From: Tetrahymena thermophila SB210
Taxonomy: Eukaryota; Ciliophora; Oligohymenophorea; Hymenostomatida; Tetrahymenidae
DNA length: 64,000 nt
Direction: 5' to 3'
NCBI RefSeq assembly: GCF_000189635.1
Contig: NW_002476237.1
Span: 248,001-312,000 of the forward strand
Shown: piece by piece, positions 1 to 18,186 of the stretch
Numbering within the stretch: the stretch's first letter is position 1
Layout: every line of letters begins with the position of its first letter
Notes under the pieces: generated by a model
Databases searched by the model: none
What the model was told of the DNA's origin: nothing
What the model saw: the letters and a program-made list of their open reading frames with translations, nothing else
Made by a program: the position numbers and the translations under genes

Positions 1-1055
1 AATTTAATTATATTAAAATCAAAAAATATCTAACATTTATACTATTTTATTATTCTTTATAATTTTATTAATAATTTCACAACTACATCTAGTTATCAAT
101 GTTTATTAGGAAATCAAGAAATATATCATTAGCCATTTTATTCTTAATTATGCTATTATTGCTATAAAATATTGAAAATTATTGTTGACTCTTAAATAGA
201 AGATGGTGTTATAAATGTTATGAATAAATCTAAAAGATATTAATGTACTAGCTTTTAAACATATTACCAAATTTAATTAAAAAATCTAATTTATTAAATA
301 AAATTTTATTCATCAAACCTAATAAAATCTATATTATAATTAAATATGATTTAACTATTTTTAAATAATTTATTTATGATTTTATTTAAAGATATTCCTT
401 AAATTAATTAAAATAGTTAAAACATTAATTTATTTGTATTTTTTGATAATAATTTAGTTTTATAAATTAATTAATTAATTTAAAAAGTTTATAAAAATGA
501 GGGTAAAAAATAAATGAAAACACACTTAAACTTATAAATTGAGTTGAATTTTAATGTAAAAATTATTTTAGATTTAAATGAATAAAATTAAAATCAGAAT
601 TATAATTCTTATTTAAGATTATTTGTTAAGTAAAAAATTGGTATTTGCTTGTAACCACTATTTACTTAGAATTTATTTACAATTTTTGAAAAAAAATAAG
701 TGAAGCGATTAATTAATTAATTATAATCAATCTTTTCTTTTGTGCTTGTGGTAAAATCATAACAGAAAAACTAATAAAAACAATAATTAATTTTAACAAC
801 ATTCAATAAAATATGAGAAATACAAAAATGTATAAAAATCCTATGAATAACTTTAAATCTAATTTTTAAATTATTGTTTTTCACAGGTAAAATTGTTAGC
901 GGAAAATAGTATTATTTTTTAAATTATACTTTTAACTGCCAAAAAAATTAAAATGTAAATATTTTGATTAAAAATACTTTAAGATAAAATTTTGTCTTAG
1001 TGTTTTGGGTTTTAGTCCTTAAGAAATTAGATAGATACAAATAAAGAAAGAAGAT
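1..1055. other. AT-rich intergenic region
   Basis: No open frame with coding character and no RNA gene could be recognised. It consists of A/T runs and TTAATTAA-like stretches, typical of the intergenic DNA elsewhere in the window. Confidence 0.6.
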
Positions 1056-1427
1056 ATGTATGGTATATCTAAAACAACTAAATTATTAGTTTATCTTTCC
1101 AACGAATATAAGATTTTGATGAAAATAATTATGATGATATATGAAGAAAATCAAATTTTGGAATTAATTAAACAAATGTTAAACAGAAGTTATTTAGTTA
1201 GGGTGAATGAAATTATTAAGAATATTGTTAATACTATCATGAACTTAATTTACTTCTTTGATAAACATATTAAAGAGAAGAGAATTTCAACTTTTGGTTA
1301 TTAGGGACTAAAATGTATTAATAGTAATTAATTAAAAATTCAAAATATGTTTGTAAAATCAATGAAAGTTTTATAAAATTCATAAAAATATTTAGTAAGG
1401 AGGGCATATACTTCAATCACTCATTGA
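1056..1427 (+). CDS. Doubtful small hypothetical protein (123 aa)
   Basis: With TAA/TAG read as glutamine the frame runs from ATG at 1056 to TGA at 1425-1427, giving 123 residues. It is somewhat richer in G/C than the flanks and is preceded by an A-rich leader, as at many starts here. The product is rich in Ile, Leu and Lys with no recognisable domain, signal peptide or cysteine pattern. In DNA this AT-rich TGA is rare, so frames of this length can occur by chance; it may be a real small gene, an exon of one, or noise. Confidence 0.25.
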
Positions 1428-1746
1428 TTCATTCATTCATTATTCCATTTATTAATTAAATTACTAATTGATCACATAGATAATAATCGGGTTTGCTTTA
1501 CATCGATAACAAGAAAAGAAATAAAATAAAGAAAAAAACTATAGTAATAATAACTATCATTGAATTTATAAATTACAAAAGAAGAAAGTGGATAAGAAAA
1601 TAAACTATTAGTTATTAATTTAGGACAAGATAATTACACTTCTTTTTTATTACTTTAGATAATTTCAAAAGAAACCAATTTATATATTGATTGATAGATT
1701 CATTGATATTCCCAATAATTTAAGCAATCCACGTCTCCTCCATAAA
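1428..1746. other. Intergenic, with ATTC microsatellite
   Basis: This upstream region of the kinase gene holds a short ATTC/ATTCATTC run near 1424-1440 and a TTGATTGATAGATT stretch near 1687-1700. No gene is seen. Confidence 0.5.
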
Positions 1747-6648
<4,902 letters not shown>

Positions 6649-7563
6649 TATTTGTAAATAAAATTTTCTTTTACTATAATAGATATGTTAATATCCTTTA
6701 TATACACTAATATTTATTTATATTTTACTATTTTTAAGATCATTCTTTCCTTTTATTAAGAAACATTTTTCAAAACCATTTCAAAAAGCAAAGAATTAAA
6801 ACCACAACACAATTTTTATTTAAAAATTTATAAATTAAAAAGTATTTATTGAATTAAAAATAAAATTATTCAAAAAATAATGACATTTTAATATTTAATT
6901 GTTAATAGTATTGTAAGCAATTATATTTTATATCTCATCTAGCAAAATTAAAAAGAATATTAATGTTAATTATATTAATAATATTTAAATTTGATTAATT
7001 TTCTTGATTGCAAACAAAATAAGCTAATAAATAAATAACTAAGATAATATTTTTTGAGTATTTTATAATAATTAATTATATTTAGTATTTGAATATAATT
7101 AATTATATTTTTTAGTATTTTATAATAAATAATTAATTATATTTTAAAGATTCTTTTCAAATAATTAAATTTTATTTTTTAGATTATATTATAAGTACAG
7201 AGTTATAGCTTTAAATTTAACTTTATTTAAACAAATTGAATTGCTTTTTTAAATGTTTTTTGTTAATAGTAAATACAGTTACGTATTAAATAAAACAGAT
7301 AAAAAAAAGAATATTATCAATTATAGCTTAAATACTTCTTTTAATAGAATAAAATGGTTTAAATTGATATATTATTCATGATTTATTTAAGTTATTAATA
7401 TTTCAGTTAAAGTATTTTATCCTTAATTATTTAATTAACATTTTTTAGAATAGTGGTATTAAATTAATTAACTATTTTTTATATTTCTAATACTTTTTTT
7501 AGAATTTATTATTTTTTGATTTCTTTTTAGTAGTTGTTATAAGTAAGTTAAAGGCGTTAGAAA
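6649..7563. other. Intergenic region with short imperfect repeats
   Basis: No gene is seen over 915 bases. Near 7040-7145 the motif AATTAATTATATTTTTTAG followed by TATTTTATAATAA recurs about three times with small changes, forming an imperfect tandem repeat. Confidence 0.5.
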
Positions 7564-10500
7564 ATGAATAAGAAACAGAATAAATAACTAGATTAAAATA
7601 ACGTGCAAACATCAGATATTCCAAATATAGTCTAGTTGAAATATAAAATAGATTAGCAAGAATATTATAAAGTTAATAGAGACTTATTCAAAACGCCAAA
7701 CAATTAAAAAGAAAATAAGCATTATGATAACAATAAAAACGAGGAAATAGATAAGATATTTAGGGATTTTAAGGAAAAAGAAGAACATGTTAAAAAGGAA
7801 ATAGAAAATGCTTTGAAAATTTCCTTAAGCAATTCTAAATCTGTAAAAAAGCAGAACGAAGATACTTTAAATTAAAATTTATCTCAAATAAATAGAAACT
7901 ATCTTCCAAGAAATGAATCTCGCAATAAAGATAGGCCCAATTCAAGTTTAGGAACATAAAATAAATCGCCTCATGTGGTTTAAAAAGATATTATAAATTT
8001 TAGTAATATTCAAGACAAAAGTCCAAAAGAAACAATTACTTTTGATGAAGATCAGGTGAAAGATTTTTAAATTTAATAGAACCACATATAGTTCATCAAA
8101 AAGAGACAATCTAACAAAGTTAAACAAAACTAAATAAATTTTCTTAACTAATCGTTTGAAAATAAGCTTTGCTTTTAAGATATCACTGACCAAATAAGAA
8201 ACAACAACTACCTTTATAATGATAAAAATTAAAAATAAAATAATCCAGCTACTACTTGTAAGATTTAAGAATTGAATGTAGATAAATTGAAATAAAAAGT
8301 TAGTAATATTGAACCTATTAAAAGCTAAATAAAGTCATTAGATAATAAAAAGGAGTAATTTCGAATGTAATCAGCAAATATCTAAACAAAGTAAAATAAG
8401 AACGAAGCTCAAAGAAACATAATTTCAAATAGAATAACACTAAAGAGGATGGAAAGTCCTATGATAATTTAAAATAATAACAACGATTCGTATATATCTA
8501 ACAAGGCAATATAGTAATCTAACTTAAAGTAAAAAAGACCACTCCATATTTCAGATTATTCTAGCTTAAATAATACTTTGACTTTGAATGATAAATAAAA
8601 TAATCTAAAAACACCAAATTAGACTAGTCCTACTCAAATAGGATTAGAAAAGAGAAAATTAAAAACTTTAAACGACTACTCTACCTCTTTCCTCACTGAA
8701 GATTATAACAATTTCAATGTGGCTAATAGATAAAAGACAGTTAATAATGTATCTTAAAAATCCTCAGATACTCCTGAAAAACCAAGAATATTACTCACTG
8801 AAAGTTAAGAAGGAGTGTTTTAGTTGCACGATAACCTTGTAAATTTCTAAAAAACTAAAAACTAAAAATACGATAACCGCTAATTCTCTACAATTTAATA
8901 TAGCTAAAGAAAAACTACCAATAATAATTACAAAGATGCAAAAGTAAATTTATTTTAAGACTCTTCTCATAAAATATCTGAAAATTCTCACAAAGAGAGC
9001 CGATAAAGAAATAAAACGTCTGATTGTAGGATTGAATAGATATCAAATTACGTAAAACCTATGCTTTAGTACTAGGCAGATATTTGTTGGTAAACCTAAT
9101 ACTCTTCATTTAATATAAATAATAATTATGTAAAAATTAATAATTCTCATACACTCGATCCTCTGACCACGACAGAGGACTCAGAATCTAAAAAGAAATA
9201 GATTTCACATTCATCTTACAAAAAAAAAAATAAATGTTATATAAATAATAATTTTAATTACCAACTGAAAATATTGAGGGGAACATTAAAAAAGAATTAA
9301 CTCAGTCCAGAGAATATTTTGTCTCAAAAATTTAATATTGAGCTACCCAAAGAAAACTCAATTATAATAGAAGAAAACCCTTCTTAATATAATTTGTAAA
9401 GTTAAAGAAATACATCTAATTCTAATAAAGAAAAGTTAGATTCCACAGAATAATAAATAGAAGAAAATAAGCTAAAAGGCAAGGATCATCGCAATAGTTC
9501 AGCATCTCCACAATAAAACAGTAGAAACAAAGAAGTTCTTAAAAAATTTTTAACTAAAACAAAGCAAATAAAAAGCAAAAATTTTATAGAAAATCTTGAA
9601 ACAGATAACACTTGTGCTGATGATAGCTGCTAAGAGTAAATGAACACTGTGGATGACTTTAAGGCAGTTTATCCAGCCTCAAATTATGATGAAATTTAAA
9701 ATAGCTCATAATAAAATAATTTTAGAGGATAAAGTGGTTCTAACTAAATAAAAAAATAGAGCAAGTTATAGCCATTGCAATAAATACAAAATTAATCTTA
9801 TTATCATGCTTAAAACTAGCTAATCCAAGAAGCTAAGCAAAATAAAAAGAATGCCCTTAGAAGTAGTTATTCTTAGTAAAAAGAAGAAGGAGATGATAAT
9901 GGTGGGAATTAGAAATCAAATGTTAAGTAAATCTACAATAAACTAAATTAAATTTCTAAAAATTCTACATAAGAAAAAAATAACAATCAAAGTAATAGCT
10001 AAACATAAAAATTTAACAAAGGATCACCTGTTTCTTTGAGGGATTCCTTGAATGCAAATTATAGCTATAGTAATGATAATAATAAAAGAAATTCTATTAA
10101 TTAAGAAGGAAATACTTTATCTAGAGATGAACAAGAAATTATTAAATACCAAGAAGAAAAAAGAAAACTAGAAAAATAAAAATTTGCTCCTTACAAAGTA
10201 GATTAGTTTCAATAATTTGTAAACAACTAAAACGTCCTTTCTCAATCTTCAAAGTATTCTAATTTATAGTAGCCCTCTTAGTAGTCTTAAATACAAAATT
10301 CTATACATTAAAATAGCAGTGATTACTCAAATCATCAAAGATATTCGTTTTCTTTTTAGTATTAATAAAACATCTAACAAAGTCCATCATAAACTTATTA
10401 ATAATAAATAAGTTAATAATCCTCTTAACCTTCTTAAGTCAATACAAACCCTTCTATCGTAACATTAAAAAGTATTCATGGACCAAAAGTTCTTAGATAG

Positions 10501-11091
10501 ATGCCGTATGGAGTTAACGACGCATATTATGGAATGCCAGTTCCAGCTAATTTTGGTATTTCTACAATGGAATAACATTCATCACATGAAAATTTTTCTC
10601 CTCATTTTTCATAATAATTTTAAGAACAAAATGAATTCAAAAAGCAATAGTAAAATAATATTTAAGAAATTTAATCTTTTGGTTAGCACAAACTAATTTC
10701 ATAAGAAGGTGAAATGAAAGATACTAAATAAATTTAAGAATAATAGGCAGGAAGAATAAGCCAAATGGGAGATTCGTGTCCTCCAGCTCCCACAAAAATT
10801 ACTTTAGAGTATCTTTAAATGAAGAATGAAACAGAAGATAGCTATAGAACAGCTTTTTATAATAATTAAGTCTATGTATAGTAAACTGTGAAAGAAAATT
10901 TTTATGGTAACAGTTAACATTTTTAGTAAAAAATGCAAGCAGTTATACTATCTACAAATTAATAAAACAAAAATGTTAATTAATAACAAAATGATCAAAA
11001 AGAATAGACATAGTAAGTAAATGAAAAAATAATTAAAAAAGTAGAATTTAAAGATGCTGATAAAAAAGAAGATGAGGAAATTATCATCTGA
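7564..11091 (+). CDS. Large low-complexity protein of unknown function (1175 aa)
   Basis: A single uninterrupted frame from ATG at 7564 to TGA at 11089-11091 reads dozens of TAA/TAG codons as Gln. The product is not recognised. It is dominated by Asn, Gln, Ser, Lys and Glu with scattered acidic-basic stretches, for example FRDFKEKEEHVKKEIENA near residue 68. There is no signal peptide, membrane segment or cysteine motif. The last third is Gln/Ser-rich with a few Pro/Tyr/Gly pieces such as MPYGVNDAYYGMPVPANFG, and the extreme C-terminus is charged and ends in DEEIII. Most of it should be intrinsically disordered. The ATG is preceded by AAA, as is common here. It lies between the kinase and DENND6 genes on the same strand with long spacers. 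It could be a ciliate-specific scaffold, but no function can be assigned. Confidence 0.8.
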
Positions 11092-12273
11092 AAATGATTT
11101 AAAATAATTTCTTCTTTAAAAAATAAACAATAGAAAAAAATAAAGAAAGAAAGTAAATCAATAAATAAATGAAAAAAATCAGACAACATTTTTTCATAAT
11201 TAATTATAATTAGATAGTTTAAAAATATATATAAATCTTACAATTTTGTATATAATGTAGAGTAGTTTTAGTTTTCCATATATATAATTTATTTTTATAA
11301 ATCTCTATTTGAATAGTTGTTAAGATTTTTTTATAAAGAATACCAAATATATAAAAAATATGTTAAGAAATACTGTAATATAAATTTTATTACCTCAGAT
11401 AATAATATTTAATTTCTTTTAATTAAAAATTTAATTAAATTTAATAAATTTTCAAAATATTTTTTTAAATATCTAAACAGCTTTTAAAATATATTTATTA
11501 ACTATGACTAAAAATTATAAAATAATTAATTTTCTTACATTCTTTTAACTTAATGTCAAATTTATTGTAATACTTTAATTATAAAACAAATTATTTTGAT
11601 AATAACTGTGAATATCTATTTTTAGCTTGTAGATAGTGAAAACTAAAGATAAATCTTAAAATTTAAGTAGAATAAATAAATAGGATTCCAATAATTATTT
11701 ACAGCCATCTATTTAAGAAAAAAATACTTTATTTCTAATATGAATTACCTCAGTCATAATTCTTTATTTACTGCAAAAAAGTTTAATGAGAATCTATAAT
11801 TATCAGAATTAAATTTAAAATTTGCAGTTAATTTACTATTTTTTTACATTTAATAAATTTATAAATTTATCTATAATAATTTTAATTATTTCTGTTAAAA
11901 TCATTAAAAATTGATTTGAGGTATGAATGAGACTAGAGATTAAATATAAAAATTTCTTTTTTTGTAAATAATACATTCATACACACATAGAATTTTATTT
12001 TAATCATGTAAATAATAAATTTTGTAAAAAAAAATTGACTAATTTTTATAAATATTAGTAGTAGTAAAGTTGCCTTAAAACTCACTCCAGTCATTCATAC
12101 CTGAATATATTGAATTTAAGTTTATAGTTATTTAGTTAATTATTAATAAATTTGTTAAATTAAGATACTATAGCTTTTAAAACTATATTGAAGCAAATAT
12201 TAGTCATAATATTCAAAATTATAAAACAAATTTCAAAAATTGATTGGAGTTAAAAAGTATTATTTGAAGGAAT
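11092..12273. other. Intergenic region with a 12-bp inverted repeat
   Basis: No coding frame with protein character is seen. The sequence AGGTATGAATGA at 11919-11930 has its exact reverse complement at 12091-12102, 160 bases downstream. Two other copies of TTACCT(C)AG lie near 11390 and 11745. The region is slightly richer in G/C than its flanks. A small structured RNA cannot be excluded but is not recognised. Confidence 0.4.
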
Positions 12274-14623
12274 ATGAGTCATATAGCTTAGATGTCATAA
12301 TAAGTAGCTAATATTGCAATTTAACAAGAATAAGATTAAGTAATTAATGGTTGGGTTTCATATATCGCATTAGGTACATTTCGTATAGATGATGGCCAAT
12401 CGATTGAGTATTTATATCCTCCTGAAGGAGTTAGTGCAGAAGAAAAGAAGAGTATAGCTATGATTAGCTTTCCTGATACCTAAAGTCTTAACTAAGGGAA
12501 CGATTTAATGATAGAATATTGCTTTAGAATGAAAATTAGAGATTGTTAATAATTAGGTTTTGTATTCTTTTTTAGAAAAAAAGATCCAAGTACAGATCGC
12601 GGTTATATACAAAAGTCGATAATTATCATAACAAAGCTACCACTTATTCATTTTTATCAGCATATATTGAATTTACTTGGAGAATTTTTATATGAAAATA
12701 AAACTCCATACTTAAATTTAATAGAGGTATTCATAGTTACAATTACATTCATTACTTAATAAGTTTGACATATTTATCTTATTGATTTTTTTAAAAAAAG
12801 AAAGCAATAGCTGACATACAATAATGGCCAGACCCAGAAAATTCTAAACTCTACAAACTTTAGTTCATGGGACAAAATTTTACTGTAAGGTTTGTTTAAA
12901 ATTTAAAAGCAATAAAATAAATAAATAAATAATATTAGGAGTTAAATTGTTAGGAGATTAAATTATTAATTTATTTATTATACTAAAGAACTATTTTTAA
13001 TAAGTAACTAATTTTAAAATGATTAAAAAAGGTTAGTATTCCGTAATATCTATTAAAAAATAGACCAAGCATTCAGTCAGAATCTAATAATATTATAATT
13101 AAACAAAAAGAGTCTTCCAATCAAAAGTAAAATAACATTTATTGAACGCCATTACAATTTAAAATTTATATATAAAGCTCATAAAATAATGTGAATGAAA
13201 AAAATCAAAGAGAAAACAGCTAATTTTCATCAGAAGAAATGAATATAAATTTGCAAAAATAGAAATCAAATAGCCACAACGACTTTAGACTAAAAAATAA
13301 TTTATAATTAAATGATAATATGCACCAAAATATATAACTCACAAATACCAGAGAAGATTATAAAAACTTAGGAGCTCATTTTTTCTCTACAAAAAATACT
13401 AACAACAAGATAGTTTTCTAAGATCATCAGTAGGGATAAAACATATAATAATAAAATTAAGATGAAGTAAATAGTGATGCATATCCAAATATCGAAATCC
13501 GTTCAAAATAAAGGTCTAATTCTCTTGAAACACAATAAGAGTACAGCCTTAACAAATAAATAAAGTAAAAAAATAATCTCACAGAAATACTAAAGCTAAA
13601 TGATGCACAGGAGGAAGGTCTTTTTCAAGAAATAAATGTATTTCGACATGTTTCTTTTAATAAATTGCATCTTTTATGGCCAATTTGGGAAATGATACTT
13701 ATTAACTAACCATTCTTACTTACAACTAACACTCCAAGTAATATTTTAAGGATTTTTCTAAAAATTAACTTTAATTTCTCATAAATTTATGCTTTTTTAA
13801 AAAACTACAATCAATTATTTTTTTTTCATATTTAAGGTGAATGCTCAGCAGCTATATTAGGTTTTATTTCATTGATTTCTCCTTTATAATTTGCAGGAGA
13901 CTATCGTCCATACTTCACAGTTTATGACACTGAATATAAAAAGATAAACTTGGAATACGAGTAAAATATGCTAAAAAGCTATGTCCTTGGGACTTGCAAC
14001 CCACTTTTCCAAATGGTAAATAAATTAAAATATAAAAATAAAATAAATTTAAATTAACTAAAATAGACATTAAAAAATTTCCCTGTAATAATTGGTTTTG
14101 ATTCAAAATCTGAATAATAATAGCTATTAGAATCAAAAAAATCAAAAAAACCATTGCAATCTATAAAGTATAATAAAGTGAAATCAGAAATAATTGCTGA
14201 TAATAAATAATTAGAAAAGCTTCTTTTAAATTGTAATAGTCCAGAAGCTATGGCAATAAACAATACCTTAGTAAGAAAACATTTTAGAGTACTAACAAAT
14301 TAATTTTTAGACCCTATTAATAAATACTTAGATGAATAACCTTCTGTAAGATTTAGTTTTAATTAAACAATTTAATTATATATTTTTATTCACATTAAAT
14401 TATTTTTAAATAAAACAAACAGTAAATAAAAATATTTGAAGAGAAAGCTTTTATGTAATATTTAAAGAAAAAAAAATCTACTATATAACACCTATACAAA
14501 GAAAAGAATTAGTTATTTAATTTATATGAAAGGTTTCTAAGATCCTTAAACTTTATTAGATACATAAAAAATAGGCCTAATACTTATTACTAAAACCCTT
14601 TTATATAGTAATTAAGGCAGTGA
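12274..14623 (+). CDS. DENND6-type DENN-domain protein, putative Rab guanine-nucleotide exchange factor
   Basis: Seven exons: 12274-12726, 12801-12884, 13032-13126, 13178-13737, 13837-14015, 14067-14345 and 14423-14623, giving about 616 residues, close to the usual DENND6 size. Family landmarks appear in order: IEYLYPPEGVSAEEKKSIA and a following SFPD (upstream DENN), GYIQKSIIIITKLPLIHFY, IQQWPDPENSKLYKLQFMG, LLWPIWEMILINQPFLL, ISPLQFAGDYRPYFTVYD, YVLGTCNPLFQMTLKNFP and a C-terminal LYERFLRSLNFIRYI. These match DENND6/FAM116 better than other DENN families. Such proteins activate Rab GTPases (Rab14 in animals) on endosomes. Between exon 3 and the core DENN (about residues 180-360) lies an Asn/Gln/Lys-rich insertion not expected in animal homologues. 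The gene converges with the AlkC-like gene at 15060. The exon 3-4 junction lies inside the insertion and is the least certain. Confidence 0.9.
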
Positions 14624-15059
14624 ATAAGTAAGTAAAGATCTAAAAAATAAGTTTAATCAGTAATTAAACGAAGTTATTTTGTTATTAATTATAAAATTCA
14701 TATATATACTCATGAAACATTTTTGCAGTTAAATATTTATATATAATGTATATCTATCTATCCAGCTAACTATTCAATTTAATTATTTTAATAAAAATTT
14801 TCTTCTAAATTTTGATGAATATTTTCAAAAAAATAATTAATTTTAAATTTAATCTTATCTACTCTACTTAATATTTAAATCAAATAAAATATTCTATAAT
14901 AAAAACATCAAAATTATAATTTAGATTATTTTATAAAGTAGGCGATTTCAATAATAAATTAATCTTAAAATAAAGAGCAAAGTCAGCTGTACTTTAATTA
15001 AATAATATTTTTTATTATGTCTTATTTTTAGGTTTTATTTTTGGTACAGAAAATATTTT
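14624..15059. other. Intergenic spacer between convergent genes
   Basis: This is an AT-rich spacer between the 3' ends of the DENND6 gene (+) and the first AlkC-like gene (-). No gene or structured RNA is seen. Confidence 0.5.
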
Positions 15060-16432
15060 TCACTTTTCTTTTAATAAATTAAATTAAGTTCTTGCTTTTT
15101 CAGTTCCATTAACAATAATTGATAAATGATGTATTCCAGGATAGTGTTTTCTAGTTGTAAGTTGATGAACTTTTTAATATCCCTCAAGAGTTATTCTTTT
15201 TTAGGGGAGCTTAAATTAGTTTTTAAACATAAAAACCTTTGATGAGTGTGTACCATTACTTTTTAAGTAGTCTATTTAATATTCGATACGAAGAATATTT
15301 TCTGATGACTAATCTTCTTCTACTTCGCTTTAAGAATCATCTTAGCCATCATATTCTTCATCATCTTAATTATTGTTTTCTTCTGATAAATCCTCACTCT
15401 CATTTTAATTACTATCTTTTATTTATTTGCTTTACATTTTTTTAGTTTATTTTAGATTATCTTAACTTTATATTATAATTTTCTTATTCTTTACTTTGGA
15501 ATTTTCATTTTTTATATTTGCATTGCTAGAGGTATCTTCTATATCAAAACTAAATGAAAATTAACTCCCTATTCTTATATTTTTATCATGTATAACTAAA
15601 TTAGTAACTTTAACTGATTCTAGATTGCCTACCCCAAATAAATCTAGAGCTTATTAATTTCCTTTTTTTAATAAAGTTCTACAAGCCCGTTTTACTATAA
15701 ATTATGTAGCTTAATTGTTAATCTGTTTCCAATCACTACAAATATGAAGCACCAAGTTAGGATGATTTTTACTTATATCATTTAAATTGTTGGCTACACT
15801 TTTTTAGACATAGAGCTCTGGATCTTCTTTTAGCTAATCAAGAATTGGTAGAATTGGAGTTGGGTCTTTTACAAATTCACTCAATCTAAAGCTCCATGGT
15901 AACATAGGTCTACAACCTTCACTTGCTAGCCTTCTTACATGATGATTATCATCTTTAGACCATCTGTACATATATTGCATAGCATCTTATCCATACTTTT
16001 AGATAAAAGGTCTTACTGCGAATTCAGAAGAACTATTTACAGTAAATTGCTTTCATTTTAAAATTGTTGTTTTTTGTATAAAGATACTTTAATAAAATTT
16101 ACTTTTAATGCAAACATTGATTCATCTAAATATTCTATTCCATATAGTATAACAAACTCAGGAAATACCATGTTCACAAAGTTATTAGAAAGTCGTTCAT
16201 TGACATCAAGTAAAATATTTATTGCCTCAATATATGGTTTATTGATTACTTATTGAATAGTTTTAGATACGTGAGTCATCCTTTCTTTTAATTCTTTTTC
16301 TCTCCATTAATCATCAAATACTTTATTTAAAAATTCTTTTTAATTAAATTAAGGTAATGACTAATGTATTTGTTATCCAATTAATGCAATATTTTATTTT
16401 GTGAATAAAATATCTTTTAAAGCCTTAGACAT
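15060..16432 (-). CDS. AlkC-like DNA alkylation-repair protein, paralogue 1
   Basis: Two exons on the minus strand, 16432-16103 and 16049-15060, with a 53-nt intron, giving 439 residues. The all-helical N-terminal part holds the motifs of the AlkC branch of HEAT-like DNA glycosylases: [30 protein letters not shown] (Arg pair near residue 149), [11 protein letters not shown] and [17 protein letters not shown]. The C-terminal part has the family's Ig-like domain ending [16 protein letters not shown]. Inside that domain is an acidic, Gln-rich insertion of about 80 residues (about 300-380). Bacterial AlkC excises N3- and N7-alkylated purines from DNA, so a role in base-excision repair is likely but inferred. 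It is the last of three tandem copies, with its intron at the same place (after codon 110) as the others. Bacterial ancestry is suspected. Confidence 0.88.
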
Positions 16433-16862
16433 TTTTTAATAATTTGTTTAACAATTAAATTATTTATTTGTAAATTTTAAATTATTGGATTACTTGGGTT
16501 TGATTTTAAAATAAAATAAAATCTTCTTCAGATTTTCTATTTTTCAAAATAATTGTCAAAAACCGCATTTTATAAAAGTAAGTAATTATTAATTGTAACA
16601 CCTCATAAATCCTAATTTAAAATTTTCTTTATGACATAAACTGATTTTAATTTTATTTAACGATATTAAACATTTTAAGTTCTCGAAAAATGATTAGATA
16701 AAATATTCAAAATACAATGTATAAAAAAAATTATATTATTTTATATTTTTAAATATTTATTAATTAATTAATTTTCTTTGTAATTAATTTTAAAATTAAA
16801 AAATTAAATATGCTTAAAAAATAATTTTTATCATATCTTTAACTAAAAAGTAATTAATGATT
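16433..16862. other. Spacer between AlkC-like genes 1 and 2
   Basis: AT-rich; no gene seen. It must hold the promoter of paralogue 1 and the 3' end of paralogue 2, but no motif can be named. Confidence 0.5.
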
Positions 16863-18186
16863 TCATGATTCTTACAATAGTTCAAATTACACTTTTGCTT
16901 TTTCAACACCATTAACAACGATAGAAAGATAGTGCAGTCCAGGATAATGCTTTCTTGTTACAATCTATTCTACATTTTAAAAACCTTTAAAAGATACCTT
17001 CTATTTTTAGAGGGCATATTAACCTCTGAAAATAAAAATTTTAGGTGAATAACTTCCATTTTTTTTTAAGTAGTCGATTTTATATTCTATTCTCAGCATT
17101 TTTTGATGTATTTAATTTTCTTAGTTAAAATTATTGTTTTCAAAATCACTCTCATCACTAGATACATCATTATTATTTTTAGAATTATGTTTTTTTGATC
17201 TAAAATATTCATGTTACTCTTTTGAAATAAATTTAGTATCCTCGATATCAAAGCTAAAAGAAAAAGATGCTCCAATTTTCACTTTTTCTTAATCAATTTT
17301 TAAATTAGATACAATAATGGATTCGTTGCTTGCCACCCCAAATAGATTTAATGCATCCTAGTTTCCCTATTTTAATATTGTTCTACATGCCCTTTTTAAA
17401 ATAAATTTAGTGCTTTAATCATTTATCTTGTTCCAAGAGTTGCATATTTGCAGAATTAGTTCTGGATGATTTTTGCTTATATCATTCAAATTATTTGCAA
17501 CACTCTTTTAAACATATATTTATGGATCCTATTTTAAATTTTCTAGTATGGGAAGTATTGGAGTTGGGTCTCTAACATACTGTGGAATTTTAAAACTCCA
17601 AGGTAGAAGTGGTCTGCAACCTTCACTTGCTAATCTTCTGACATGAAAATTTGAATCTTTAGACCACTCATACATATATTTCATAGCTTCTTATTCATTT
17701 TATAGAATAAAGTGTCTTATGGCAAATTCTGATGTGCTAGTTTTAGTAAATTCCTAATGGTAATTTTAAATTTAATTAAATTTACTTTGAGATAAAATAT
17801 ATTTATTTATGTATTTATTTATTTAATAATAATAGAATAATTAAAAATTTTAATACTTTCAAAGCAATCATTGATTCATGAAAGTAATTTTATCCATACA
17901 ATTCTACATAATATGGAAACATAAGATGACTGTAAGTGTACTCAAGTCTTTTATTAGCATCCAATAAGATATCAAGAGACTGAGAGTAAGGCAAATTCAA
18001 AGTTTGATGAACACATTCACTTACATGTTAAACACATTCTTTTATTCTTTTTGTATCCCATTCGTCATTAAAAACTGAATTTAAAAAAGCTTTATTATCA
18101 AATGGTGAATATGATTTCTTAATTTATTATCCAATTTAAGAAACAATCTCCTTAGTTAGAATTGAGTTAATTATTTTATTTCTCAT
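16863..18186 (-). CDS. AlkC-like DNA alkylation-repair protein, paralogue 2
   Basis: Exons 18186-17857 and 17753-16863, with a 103-nt intron, give 406 residues. Exon 1 is again exactly 110 codons and the splice phase is the same as in the neighbours. Core motifs include [57 protein letters not shown] and a final [16 protein letters not shown]. The insertion in the Ig-like domain is shorter than in paralogue 1, holds Ser/Asn/Lys stretches and differs completely in sequence, so it evolves quickly. Retention of the catalytic-domain signature suggests an active DNA-binding glycosylase, although activity cannot be judged from sequence alone. Confidence 0.88.

Noticed and set aside
13915..14263. 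Two minus-strand ORFs with hydrophobic residues.
   Set aside because: They are shadows of DENND6 exons on the opposite strand.
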